64,000 bases of DNA, taken from an uncultured Gammaproteobacteria bacterium (GTDB taxonomy: Bacteria; Pseudomonadota; Gammaproteobacteria; HyVt-429). The notes below the pieces were generated by a model. The model saw only the letters and a program-made list of their open reading frames with translations, was not told where the DNA came from and ran no database searches. The translations under genes and the position numbers were made by a program. Shown one piece after another: positions 8,020-16,604 of this stretch; the first letter of the stretch is position 1; the number at the start of each line of letters is the position of its first letter. The DNA lies in assembly GCA_947259975.1 (NCBI GenBank), contig CAMYOD010000006.1, forward strand, positions 1 through 64,000. The letters are read 5' to 3'.

Positions 8020-9822
8020 CTAATCGTCACGCACGTAAGTGGTCACGACCCGGCGTACTTCCTCGGTGGTGGTGACGCCGGACGCGACTTTGAGCACACC
8101 GGCAGTGCGCAGACTGCGCATGCCTTCTTTGATGGCCTGGGCGCGCAACGTCGACAGATCCGTATCCTCGGTGATGAACTCCTGCAGCGTCGAGGTGATC
8201 GTGAAGGTTTCGTAGATGCCGACACGCCCCCGGAACCCGGTCTGGCGGCACTCTTCACAGCCGGCGGGATGGAAATATTTCACCGCCGCCGGATCCACCT
8301 TGGGTGGCTCCAGGTCGCCCCATTCTACCTCCTCCGCAGTGATGGGCTTCTTGCACGCGGGGCACAGGGTGCGCACCAGGCGCTGTGCCACCACGCCGAG
8401 CAGCGTGTCCTTTAATAGATAGGGCGGCACGCCGATTTCGAGCAAGCGGGTGATCGCCGACGGCGCATCGTTGGTATGCAGGGTCGACAGAATTAAGTGT
8501 CCGGTCAGCGAGGCCTGGATCGCCATCTCGGCGGTCTCCAGGTCACGGACCTCACCGACCATGATGATGTCCGGATCCTGGCGCAGCAGATTGCGCACGC
8601 CGGCGGCGAAGTCCACACCGATGTTGTGCTGTACCTGCATCTGATTGAAGTCCGGCTCGACCATTTCGATGGGGTCTTCGATGGTGCAGACATTGACCTC
8701 GGGTTTGGCCAGGCGGCGCAGTGCCGAATACAGGGTCGTGGTCTTGCCGGAGCCGGTGGGCCCCGTGACCAGGATCATGCCGTTGGGCTGTGACAGCATC
8801 CATTCCCAACGTTGCATATCGTGCTGCGGGAACCCCAGTTCGCCGAAGCTGCGTTTGAGAACTTCGGGATCGAACACGCGCATGACCAGTTTTTCGCCGA
8901 AGGCGGTGGGCATGGTCGACAGCCGCAACTCGATCTCCTGGCCGTTGGGTGTCTTGGTCTTGATGCGGCCATCCTGCGGCCGGCGTTTTTCGATCAGGTC
9001 CATACGCCCCAGCGACTTGAGCCGGCTGGTGACGGCGGCCAGCACCACCGGTGGCATTTCCTGGACGATATGCAGCACGCCGTCGATACGCAGGCGTATC
9101 CGGCCGCTGTCGCGGCGCGGTTCCAGGTGCAGATCGCTGGCCCGTTGTTCGAAGGCATACTGCAGCAACCAGTCCACGATGTTGACGATGTGACGGTCGT
9201 TGGCATCCAGCTGATCGGCACGACCAAGTTCGACCAGCTGTTCCAGGTTGAGGACGCTCGATAACCGGCTGAGTTGACCCTCATTGGTGGCTTCGCGAAT
9301 GGCGCGCCCGACCTTATAGAACTCACGCAGATAACGCCGGATATCCCTGGGGTTGGCAATCACCCGCTCGATGCGCCGGCGCAGCAGGCGTGTCAGTTCG
9401 TCTTCCCACTCCTGTTGGTAAGGTTGCGCCGTGGCGATCATGATGCTTTCGTCCGTGATCGCCATGGGCAGAATCTGAAATCGCGTCGCATAGGGATAGG
9501 AAACGACGCCGGCCACGGTGTTGACGTCGATCTTGAGCGGATCGATGCGTGCATAGGGCAGCCCGACTTTAGCGGCCAACCAACGGCATAAGCGCTCGAG
9601 GTCGAGCTTGGCATGGGGTGGCGAAGCGGTGCGCCACTTCTGGCGCGCGACGATTTCCAGCGGGTGCTGGCCCCGTTCCATGGAGATCGGCAGACGCTGC
9701 AGGTAGCGCGCCTGCTCTTCGGTGATCAGACCATTGCCGATCAACGCCTTGAGCACGGCGGGCAGCCCGAGTTCGGGCCCGTCGCTGCGGCGCAAATTGA
9801 GTTCAGCGGAAGCAGTTGCCAT
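8020..9822 (-). CDS. GspE/PilB-type secretion ATPase
   Basis: The protein has 600 residues from ATG 9822, with GGAGATG upstream. It has an N-terminal MshEN/GspE-N region, then RASDLHLEP, the Walker A GPTGSGKTTTLYSALR, the Asp box, Walker B IIMVGEVRDLETAE and a His box (LSTLHTNDA). Two CxxC pairs (CPAC and CEEC) form the zinc element of GspE and PilB. These hexameric ATPases power type II secretion or type IV pilus extension from the cytoplasmic face. No other gsp or pil gene lies in the window, so its machine cannot be told. It is convergent with the VOC gene. Confidence 0.93.
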   Translation of the reverse strand: MATASAELNLRRSDGPELGLPAVLKALIGNGLITEEQARYLQRLPISMERGQHPLEIVARQKWRTASPPHAKLDLERLCRWLAAKVGLPYARIDPLKIDVNTVAGVVSYPYATRFQILPMAITDESIMIATAQPYQQEWEDELTRLLRRRIERVIANPRDIRRYLREFYKVGRAIREATNEGQLSRLSSVLNLEQLVELGRADQLDANDRHIVNIVDWLLQYAFEQRASDLHLEPRRDSGRIRLRIDGVLHIVQEMPPVVLAAVTSRLKSLGRMDLIEKRRPQDGRIKTKTPNGQEIELRLSTMPTAFGEKLVMRVFDPEVLKRSFGELGFPQHDMQRWEWMLSQPNGMILVTGPTGSGKTTTLYSALRRLAKPEVNVCTIEDPIEMVEPDFNQMQVQHNIGVDFAAGVRNLLRQDPDIIMVGEVRDLETAEMAIQASLTGHLILSTLHTNDAPSAITRLLEIGVPPYLLKDTLLGVVAQRLVRTLCPACKKPITAEEVEWGDLEPPKVDPAAVKYFHPAGCEECRQTGFRGRVGIYETFTITSTLQEFITEDTDLSTLRAQAIKEGMRSLRTAGVLKVASGVTTTEEVRRVVTTYVRDD

Positions 9823-9951
9823 TACATCTCCGTGGTCGGCCCCGTCATAGCGGTCTACCGGCCGCGGTCGTTGTAGCGACTATTATAGACGTCCGGGCGA
9901 CCGAGGTCTCCCGGCGGGAAGAAGTGCAGGGCGCCCCGATACGCCCTGTTT

Positions 9952-10269
9952 TCAGGCCCGTGCGGTCGTGAACAGGCTCTTCAGTGCGACGACCAGGACC
10001 GCCGCGCCGATGAACGCGATCACGTTAGAGACTATTGGCGCGCCGTATTGCTCGACATAGGGAATGGCGTCGAGCGCGGATGCGGAAAGCACCAATGCGA
10101 TCGCCGCAATCAGGAAGGTGTGACTCTCCTCACCCCCAACATTGAGGAAACCAACCACCAAACCGAGAATGGCCAGAATCATCGGGACATAGGCATGGCT
10201 GACGCCAAGCCCGGCAATGACCGCGATGACAAGACCGACAATGAATACCCACTTTCCGACTTGATCCAT
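9952..10269 (-). CDS. Small hydrophobic membrane protein
   Basis: The protein has 105 residues, nearly all hydrophobic, with three or four membrane helices (about 6-24, 28-45, 50-66, 80-100). GGAGGAG precedes the start ATG closely. The soluble segments are short (GGEESH, YVEQYGAPIVSN). I do not recognise the family. It stands alone, with about 130 bp before the ATPase gene start and 225 bp before sfsA on the other side. Confidence 0.7.
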   Translation of the reverse strand: MDQVGKWVFIVGLVIAVIAGLGVSHAYVPMILAILGLVVGFLNVGGEESHTFLIAAIALVLSASALDAIPYVEQYGAPIVSNVIAFIGAAVLVVALKSLFTTARA

Positions 10270-10494
10270 AGTAGCTCCTCCAGGTGTTGTGTAGTTTATT
10301 TGTAACCTATCTACTTGATGTTTTATTTACTGGATGCTTACTGCTAGGGAGCGATCGTCGGGGCGCCCCGCCGCACTATAGCAGCATTATTCGGACGTGC
10401 GCACCCATATCTACCAAGCGCCGTAACTGTCCGATTCCATGTGGCGATTCGGGTTAGAATCCATGGACTTGGCATTACCGTTGCACAAATACTC

Positions 10495-11211
10495 ATGCAG
10501 CTTCCCCCTTTGCACCGCGGCTATATCAAGCGCCGTTACAAACGCTTCCTCGCGGACGTCGCGCTGACGAGCGGCGAGTTGGTGACCGCCCACTGTCCCA
10601 ATACTGGTGCCATGACCTCGTGCTGGGCACCGGACGCAGCGGTGGAGTTGAGTTACCACGATAATCCAAAACGCAAACTCGCCTGGACCCTGGAGCGGGT
10701 CGATATGGGCGCCGGTTGGGTCGGCGTGCATACCGGCCGCACCAACGATGTAATTACCGAAGGAATCGAGGCAGGTCAGATTCCCCTATTGAACGATTTC
10801 GCTGAACTCAAACGCGAGGTAGCCTACACGCCACCCGGCCATCAACGCTCGCGGCTGGATGCGCTGTTGCGAAACGACGCGGGTGCGGATGTATATGTGG
10901 AGATCAAGAATACGACCTTGTTTGATGGCGACGTAGTGCGCTTTCCGGATGCCGTCACAGCGCGTGGCCGCAAACATCTCGATGTATTGGCCGCGGCGGT
11001 GCAGGCCGGGTATCGCGGCGTGATCCTGTTTGCGGTGAACCGGCCGGAGGGTCGCCATTTCGAGCCTGCCTGGGACATCGACCCACAATACGCGCAACGA
11101 CTATGCGAGGTGGTGGATCAGGGTGTCGAGCCCGTTGCCGTGCGTATTGAGCACACCGATAATGGTATGCAGGTCGGTGGTTTAGTCGAGATAGAATTGA
11201 ACGCGCCATGA
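10495..11211 (+). CDS. sfsA: SfsA family protein
   Basis: The protein has 238 residues from ATG 10495, matching E. coli SfsA (234); the frame is open further upstream but the conserved N-terminus starts here. It has the family landmarks RRYKRFLADV, HCPNTGAM, VHTGRTND, a nuclease-like E-IKN core (YVEIKNTTL) and FPDAVTARGRKHL. SfsA was named for sugar-fermentation stimulation and has an OB-fold N-terminus followed by a nuclease-like domain; its biochemical role is not settled. Its stop overlaps the start of sixA by 4 nt, so the two are probably co-translated. Confidence 0.93.
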   Translation: MQLPPLHRGYIKRRYKRFLADVALTSGELVTAHCPNTGAMTSCWAPDAAVELSYHDNPKRKLAWTLERVDMGAGWVGVHTGRTNDVITEGIEAGQIPLLNDFAELKREVAYTPPGHQRSRLDALLRNDAGADVYVEIKNTTLFDGDVVRFPDAVTARGRKHLDVLAAAVQAGYRGVILFAVNRPEGRHFEPAWDIDPQYAQRLCEVVDQGVEPVAVRIEHTDNGMQVGGLVEIELNAP

Positions 11212-11678
11212 AACTTTATCTTGTGCAACACGGCGAAGCGCTGAGCAAGGACGTGGATCCGGAGCGCCCCTTGAGCGACACCGGTCGCATCGATGTGGCC
11301 GCGGTGGCCGGCCACCTGACCCAACAAGGCGTGCGGGTCGCGCACGTGCTGCACAGCGGCAAGGCTCGTGCAAAACAAACGGCGGAGATACTCGCGCGCT
11401 CGCTGGCACCCGAAGCTGCACCGGAGTTCATGTCGGGATTGAGTCCCAAGGATCCGGTCGCGCCGGTGGCGGAGATCGTCAACGCCTGGAGCGAGGACAG
11501 TCTCATTGCCGGGCATCTGCCGTTCATGGCCAAGCTCGTGGCCCGGCTCATTACCGGCGATGAGACACGGGTGTTGACCGATTACCGGCCCGGCAGTGTG
11601 GTGTGTCTCGAAAAACCCGCAAACGGCGACTGGATCATCGCCTGGATGTTGCGGCCCGATTTACTTACACGCCGCTAG
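11208..11678 (+). CDS. sixA: Phosphohistidine phosphatase SixA
   Basis: The protein has 156 residues. The phosphoglycerate-mutase-like RHG signature appears as YLVQHGEALS at the N-terminus, so the usual Arg is replaced by Gln, a variation seen in SixA proteins. The second catalytic His is in IAGHLPFM. SixA dephosphorylates phospho-His on HPt domains or phosphotransferase proteins in the cytoplasm. The ATG overlaps the sfsA stop as ATGA. Its TAG stop is shared, as CTAG, with the stop of the convergent membrane gene. Confidence 0.88.
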   Translation: MKLYLVQHGEALSKDVDPERPLSDTGRIDVAAVAGHLTQQGVRVAHVLHSGKARAKQTAEILARSLAPEAAPEFMSGLSPKDPVAPVAEIVNAWSEDSLIAGHLPFMAKLVARLITGDETRVLTDYRPGSVVCLEKPANGDWIIAWMLRPDLLTRR

Positions 11679-12757
11679 TTTTGCGATCGTGCCAGCCAGC
11701 CGCGCACGATCTCGCCCACCACCAGGCATTCCAGGCCGAAGGGCAAATAGCCCGCGTAACCCAATGCCGGCATCTCGAAAAGATGAAACCGCTGCACCAG
11801 GGGTACCGCATATTCCCATTTCGCCAGGCTGCCGAAATTCCACAGCTCCCAAAAGAAGCCGCATACGAGCGCGGCCATGGCGACCCGCCAGATCTCACGC
11901 CAGTCGCCCCGTGCCGGCGCGGCCAGGATCGACGGTTGTGCGAACAGTGTCTGCATCGCGACGATAATTACCAGCGGCGCGACCCACAGGAGCGGGAACA
12001 GGACGTCGGGCCAGACGCCAATGCACGTGAGTCCGGCGACGGCCGCGAGCAGCCCGACCCGGGCCCAGCCCCGGGGCAGGCGCAGGACCCAGGTATCCGC
12101 GAGTCCCGCGTTCAGGCGCGGGAAGGTGGCGAGGAAATCCCGCGTGCCGAGCACCGCTGGCAGCACGGTGGCGAACGGCAAGGTTGCGTACACGAAATAT
12201 TCGAACGCATTCAGTTCGGCGATGCCGACGTAGTACCAGTTCTGCACGAACCGGTTGAGGTATTCGAAGAACCACCAGAACGCCGCGCTGACCAGTAACA
12301 GGGCGAGCAGATATCGCGGTTGATCGCGCAGCATGCAACGGCCGCTACGCCGGTAGGTCAGACCGTTGATCACGAGGATGTAGCCAAACCAGATCGGGCT
12401 GAAGGTGTAGGGCTGCCAGGTTGCGAACCACTCGAACCGGTTCCAGGCAATCAGCCAGGCGATGGCGGTGAGCAGCACGCCGGCCCAACCCCAGATCGGC
12501 ATGGGTCGTCGCGGCAACCGGGCGGGCGCGACCCGATGCTGGTGACGCAGGACCCTTAATAGAAACGGCGCGCAGGCGGCGGTCACGAGGATAGTGATGG
12601 CCGCGAATGCACTCCAGGAATACGCCGCATGTTCCACGTAGCGGGTGAGTGGCGGAAACTCCAGATAAGGGCCCAGATCCTCGCCCTGGATCCACACCCC
12701 GACCAATGGCGCGACAATGAGCAGGCCAAGACAGATCAGAATCGGCAGGGGGCGCAT
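11675..12757 (-). CDS. Polytopic membrane protein, unknown
   Basis: The protein has 360 residues with about nine or ten membrane helices. Trp and aromatic residues are frequent in the loops (WLIAWNRFEWFATWQPYTFSPIWFG is one helix-loop region; WWFFEYLNRFVQNWYY another). Late in the protein comes a conserved-looking GFFWELWNFGSLAKWEY. I do not recognise the family. It follows the fructosamine-kinase-family gene by 23 nt on the same strand, so the two may be an operon. It ends on the CTAG shared with sixA. Confidence 0.7.
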   Translation of the reverse strand: MRPLPILICLGLLIVAPLVGVWIQGEDLGPYLEFPPLTRYVEHAAYSWSAFAAITILVTAACAPFLLRVLRHQHRVAPARLPRRPMPIWGWAGVLLTAIAWLIAWNRFEWFATWQPYTFSPIWFGYILVINGLTYRRSGRCMLRDQPRYLLALLLVSAAFWWFFEYLNRFVQNWYYVGIAELNAFEYFVYATLPFATVLPAVLGTRDFLATFPRLNAGLADTWVLRLPRGWARVGLLAAVAGLTCIGVWPDVLFPLLWVAPLVIIVAMQTLFAQPSILAAPARGDWREIWRVAMAALVCGFFWELWNFGSLAKWEYAVPLVQRFHLFEMPALGYAGYLPFGLECLVVGEIVRGWLARSQN

Positions 12758-12780
12758 AGACGAGGATACGCGCGGCGCGC

Positions 12781-13659
12781 TCAGCGCAGCTCGCTCAATA
12801 AACGGTCGATCATACCCTCCGCCTGGCTCTTGTAACCGCCACCGAACAGGTTGAGGTGATTGATGATGTGGTAGAGATTGTAGAGGGTCTTGCGCACCGC
12901 ATAGCCGGGGTCCAGCGGGTAGGCCTCATCATAGGCGCGGTAGAAAGCCGCGCCGAAGCCGCCAAACAGCTCGGTCATGGCCAGATCCGCCTCGCGATCG
13001 CCGTAGTAGACCGCGGGATCGAATATCACCGGGTTGCCCGCGTCATCGGCGGCGTAATTGCCGGACCAGAGATCGCCGTGTAGCAGCGAGGCCGCCGGTG
13101 TGTAGTCGGTGAAAAAGTCACCCACCCGCCCCAGCAATTGCTCGCCGCGGCTCTGCAGCCGGCCGCCGTAGCCTTTCTGTGCCGCCAGTCGCAGCTGAAA
13201 ACCGAGGCGCTGTTGCTGCCAGAATGCAGCCCAGTCCTCGGTCGGCGTGTTGATCTGTGGCGTCGAACCGATGGTGTTGTCGCGGGACCAGCCATAGCGG
13301 TCGCCGGTATACCGGTGCAGCTTGGCGAATTGCCCGCCGAACACGTCGAGGCCGCCGCGCCCGCCGAGGGGAATGTATTCCATGACAATGAAGGACTGGC
13401 GCCCATCGGCACCGGTGCAGATCGGTTGTGGCACCCGTACCGCGTCGGCCCGGGCCAGCTCCGCCAGACCGGCGGCCTCGGCGTCGAACATGTCCACCAG
13501 TGCGGCGTCATTGAGTTTGACGAAATAACGGCGGCCGCCGCCCTCCAGTACGGTGGCGGCATTGATACAGCCGCCACCGACGCTGCGCTCGGCGTCGATA
13601 TTGAAGGTCTCGCCGGTCGCCGCGGAGATCTGTTGTGCAACGGTATGCCAGACGGTCAT
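12781..13659 (-). CDS. Fructosamine kinase family protein
   Basis: The protein has 292 residues with the aminoglycoside-phosphotransferase-like kinase fold. It has a nucleotide-binding Lys in RRYFVKLN, Glu in FDAEAAGL, the hinge IVMEYIPL, the catalytic loop LLHGDLWSGNY and the metal-binding VIFDPAVYYGDREAD. These match the YniA/fructosamine-3-kinase family. The family phosphorylates ketoamine-glycated proteins or small molecules so that the sugar is released. Substrate in bacteria is often uncertain. The start ATG follows directly on a 665-bp gene-free stretch. Confidence 0.9.
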   Translation of the reverse strand: MTVWHTVAQQISAATGETFNIDAERSVGGGCINAATVLEGGGRRYFVKLNDAALVDMFDAEAAGLAELARADAVRVPQPICTGADGRQSFIVMEYIPLGGRGGLDVFGGQFAKLHRYTGDRYGWSRDNTIGSTPQINTPTEDWAAFWQQQRLGFQLRLAAQKGYGGRLQSRGEQLLGRVGDFFTDYTPAASLLHGDLWSGNYAADDAGNPVIFDPAVYYGDREADLAMTELFGGFGAAFYRAYDEAYPLDPGYAVRKTLYNLYHIINHLNLFGGGYKSQAEGMIDRLLSELR

Positions 13660-14324
13660 GGGATGTGCTTCTGCGGTCGAGGTGTCGCCGGCGCGTGGTC
13701 TTGCAATACTACTTCTACTTTCCTGTTACCACCATGATTCCGATAGCTGTGGTGATTTCCGGTATGGTTGCACGGTTTCGCAGCGGGCTAATCCGTGTCA
13801 AAGGGGCGTATTCCGCCGGCGCGCGCCCGCGTCGATTTTGCGTTCGTGTTGCGGCTCGATTCACGCGTGAGGTAACCACGGCGGACCCGTGAAACCGTTT
13901 CACAATTAAGCCGGTTTTAAGTTTGCGCGCTAAGACATTGAAATTTCTCACCGCGGAAGCGAGGCAAAAATTTCAGTTGCAATGGCGAAAAATTACTGTT
14001 AGCCGCCGCAGTTATGCACAGTTTTGGCGCAGGCGGATCGGTCCCGGGGTTGCCGCCGCCTAGCGCCGCCGAAACAATTGTGTCATGCAATAACCTATTG
14101 AAATTAAACATAAAGTTTTGGTGATTAATAATTGTGCATTTTAATGAATGTTTTGTGACGAAAACCCTTTGGCCCCCGCGGGCGGTTTTTGTCCACAGTC
14201 TTATCCACAGCTTTTGTTAGTAAGTCGCGAAGCATTTTGCGGTCAAATACTTAGCAACTTCGGCGAGGATTTCGACGCACGGTTTAGGCCGTTTTCAGCG
14301 CGAGGCCTGTGGTACATTCGCCCC
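13660..14324. other. 665-bp gene-free stretch with DnaA-box-like sites
   Basis: This is the longest gap in the window. The part from 13890 to 14290 is AT-richer than its surroundings and has no convincing reading frame. It holds TTATGCACA at 14012-14020, TTGTCCACA at 14189-14197 and TTATCCACA at 14201-14209. The first and third match the DnaA box TTATNCACA exactly and the second has one mismatch. The priA start is 115 bp from the last box. Confidence 0.5.
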
Positions 14325-16529
14325 ATGTCGCGCCGCCCCGCCATCGTTCAAGTCGCCATTCCGACGCCACTGCGCACCCATTTCGATTACCTCAACCCCC
14401 AGGACACGAGCCCGCCGCAACCCGGCGTGCGGGTACGTGTGCCCTTTGGCAGGCGCCAGGTCGTGGGGATCGCCCTGGGGGTGGTGACGGACTCGGCGAT
14501 CGCAGCGAGCCGCCTGAAGCGGGTCAGCGAGGTCCTGGACCGGGAACCGGTGATCCCCGCGGCCATGTTGCACTTATTAACGTGGGCCGCCGACTATTAC
14601 CACCACCCCATCGGTGATGTGCTGCACAGTGCCTTGCCGGTCCTGTTGCGCCGCGGTCAGGCGCCGGACCCGGGTGGGGTGACCTTCTGGCGTCGCAGTG
14701 CGGCGGGGGTGGCGATCGCCCCGGAGGCCCTGGCGCGGGCACCGGTGCAGCAGAAAATCCTCGCCGCCCTGGGGCAGGCGCCGGCGGGACTCGACGCCGA
14801 CGGGTTGCTGGCCATCGCCGACGGTTGGCGCCGCGCCGTCAACGCTCTCGAAGCCCGCGGCTGGGTCGAGCGGGAGCAGCGCGACTGTCTCGCGACGCCG
14901 GTGGTGACCCCGCAGGCCGGTCCCGAACTCAACCCGGCGCAACAGGTGGCCTGTAACGAGGTGATCGCCGGGCTTGGCGAATTCTGCTGCTACCTGCTGC
15001 ACGGTGTCACCGGCAGCGGCAAGACCGAAGTCTATCTGCGGGCCACCGATGCGGTCCTGCAGCAAGGCGGCCAGATCCTTATTCTGGTGCCGGAAATCGG
15101 TCTCACGCCGCAGCTGGTAAGGCGCGTGCAGGCCCGCTTCGCGGTGCCCCTGGCGGTGCTGCATTCCGGTTTGAGCGACCGCGAGCGTCTGTGTGCCTGG
15201 TATATGGCGGCCACCGGCAAGGCCAAAATTGTGCTCGGCACCCGCTCCGCGGTGTTCACGCCGCTGGTCCGGCCCGGACTGTTCATCGTCGACGAGGAGC
15301 ACGACGGGTCGTACAAACAGCAGGACGGCTTTCGTTATCATGCCCGCGACGTGGCCATCGTGCGTGCACGTAACGACGGTGTGCCCATCCTCTTGGGGTC
15401 GGCGACACCGTCGCTGGAAAGTTTCTATAACGCGCAGCAGGGGCGCTATGCGCGCCTCGACTTGCCGGCGCGCACGGGCACGGCCGGCATGCCCGGGATT
15501 CACCTGCTCGACATGCGTAAGCTGCCGGTGGAGGCGGCCATCTCGAGACCCTTGCGCGAGGCGATCCAGACGCGTCTGGCGCGGGGCGAGCAGAGCCTGT
15601 TGTTTTTGAATCGGCGCGGCTTCGCGCCGGTCATGATGTGTTATGACTGTGGTTGGATCGCCCCCTGTCCACGTTGCGATACGCGTCTGACCCTGCATAA
15701 GGCGACGCACCGCTTGCGCTGTCACCATTGCGGTACCGAACAGGCCCGGCCGGCGCGCTGCCCGGACTGCGGCGCCGATACCCTGCACGGTATCGGCGAG
15801 GGCACGGAACGGGTCGAAGAGATTCTGCGCAAGTGGTTTCCGGACGCCCGCAGTGTGCGCATCGATCGTGACACCACCCGGCAGAAGGGGGCGCTGGCGG
15901 ATCTGTTACAGCAGGCGCGGGCCGGCGAGGCCGATATCCTCATCGGCACACAAATGTTGTCCAAGGGCCACCATTTTCCCAATGTGACCCTGGTGGGGGT
16001 CCTGAATGCCGATCAGGGGCTCTACAGTCTGGATTTCCGTTCCGCCGAGTATCTGTTTCAGCAGGTGAGTCAGGTGGCCGGGCGCGCCGGGCGCGGCGAC
16101 AAGGCCGGACAGGTCCTGATTCAGACCTACCATCCCGACAGTCCCTATTTTGCCGCCCTGGCGCAGCACGACTATGCACAATTCGCCGAGTTCGCCTGTG
16201 CCGAACGGCGCGAATCCGGGCTGCCGCCGTTCGGCTATCTGGCGTTGTTGCGGGCGGAGGCGACGGCCCGTGGTCAGGCGCTGGCATTTCTCGATACGGC
16301 GCGCCGGCTCGCCGAGATCGAGTCTGCGGCAGGGGTGGAATTGCTGGGTCCGGCGCCGGCGCCGATGGAACGGCGCGCCGGGCGCTATCGGGCGCAATTG
16401 CTGCTGCGCGCCGGCGAGCGCGCGGTGTTGCACCGGTTCATCGGCCCGTGGTTGACCCGCATCGGTGAAATCCGCGCGGCGCGCGCGGTACGTTGGTCCA
16501 TCGATATCGACCCGACGGATTTGCAGTAG
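14325..16529 (+). CDS. priA: Primosomal protein N' (PriA helicase)
   Basis: The protein has 734 residues, the usual PriA length. The start ATG 14325 is chosen because homology begins there; the frame extends upstream to 14148. The N-terminal 3'-DNA-binding domain begins VQVAIPTPLRTHFDYL. The helicase core has Walker A GVTGSGKTEVYL (about residue 226) and the DEEH box in FIVDEEHDGSYKQ (about 322). Eight zinc cysteines lie at about 438-485 (CYDC, CPRC, CHHC, CPDC). PriA reloads DnaB at stalled or repaired forks. It is followed by argS, as in many gammaproteobacteria. Confidence 0.96.
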   Translation: MSRRPAIVQVAIPTPLRTHFDYLNPQDTSPPQPGVRVRVPFGRRQVVGIALGVVTDSAIAASRLKRVSEVLDREPVIPAAMLHLLTWAADYYHHPIGDVLHSALPVLLRRGQAPDPGGVTFWRRSAAGVAIAPEALARAPVQQKILAALGQAPAGLDADGLLAIADGWRRAVNALEARGWVEREQRDCLATPVVTPQAGPELNPAQQVACNEVIAGLGEFCCYLLHGVTGSGKTEVYLRATDAVLQQGGQILILVPEIGLTPQLVRRVQARFAVPLAVLHSGLSDRERLCAWYMAATGKAKIVLGTRSAVFTPLVRPGLFIVDEEHDGSYKQQDGFRYHARDVAIVRARNDGVPILLGSATPSLESFYNAQQGRYARLDLPARTGTAGMPGIHLLDMRKLPVEAAISRPLREAIQTRLARGEQSLLFLNRRGFAPVMMCYDCGWIAPCPRCDTRLTLHKATHRLRCHHCGTEQARPARCPDCGADTLHGIGEGTERVEEILRKWFPDARSVRIDRDTTRQKGALADLLQQARAGEADILIGTQMLSKGHHFPNVTLVGVLNADQGLYSLDFRSAEYLFQQVSQVAGRAGRGDKAGQVLIQTYHPDSPYFAALAQHDYAQFAEFACAERRESGLPPFGYLALLRAEATARGQALAFLDTARRLAEIESAAGVELLGPAPAPMERRAGRYRAQLLLRAGERAVLHRFIGPWLTRIGEIRAARAVRWSIDIDPTDLQ

Positions 16530-16604
16530 ACAGTGACGCTTCTCCCGCCCTGCCGCGCGCTGTAGAATCACTCGCCTTTTGGGACGCGGAAAAACAGCAG
16601 GCCA

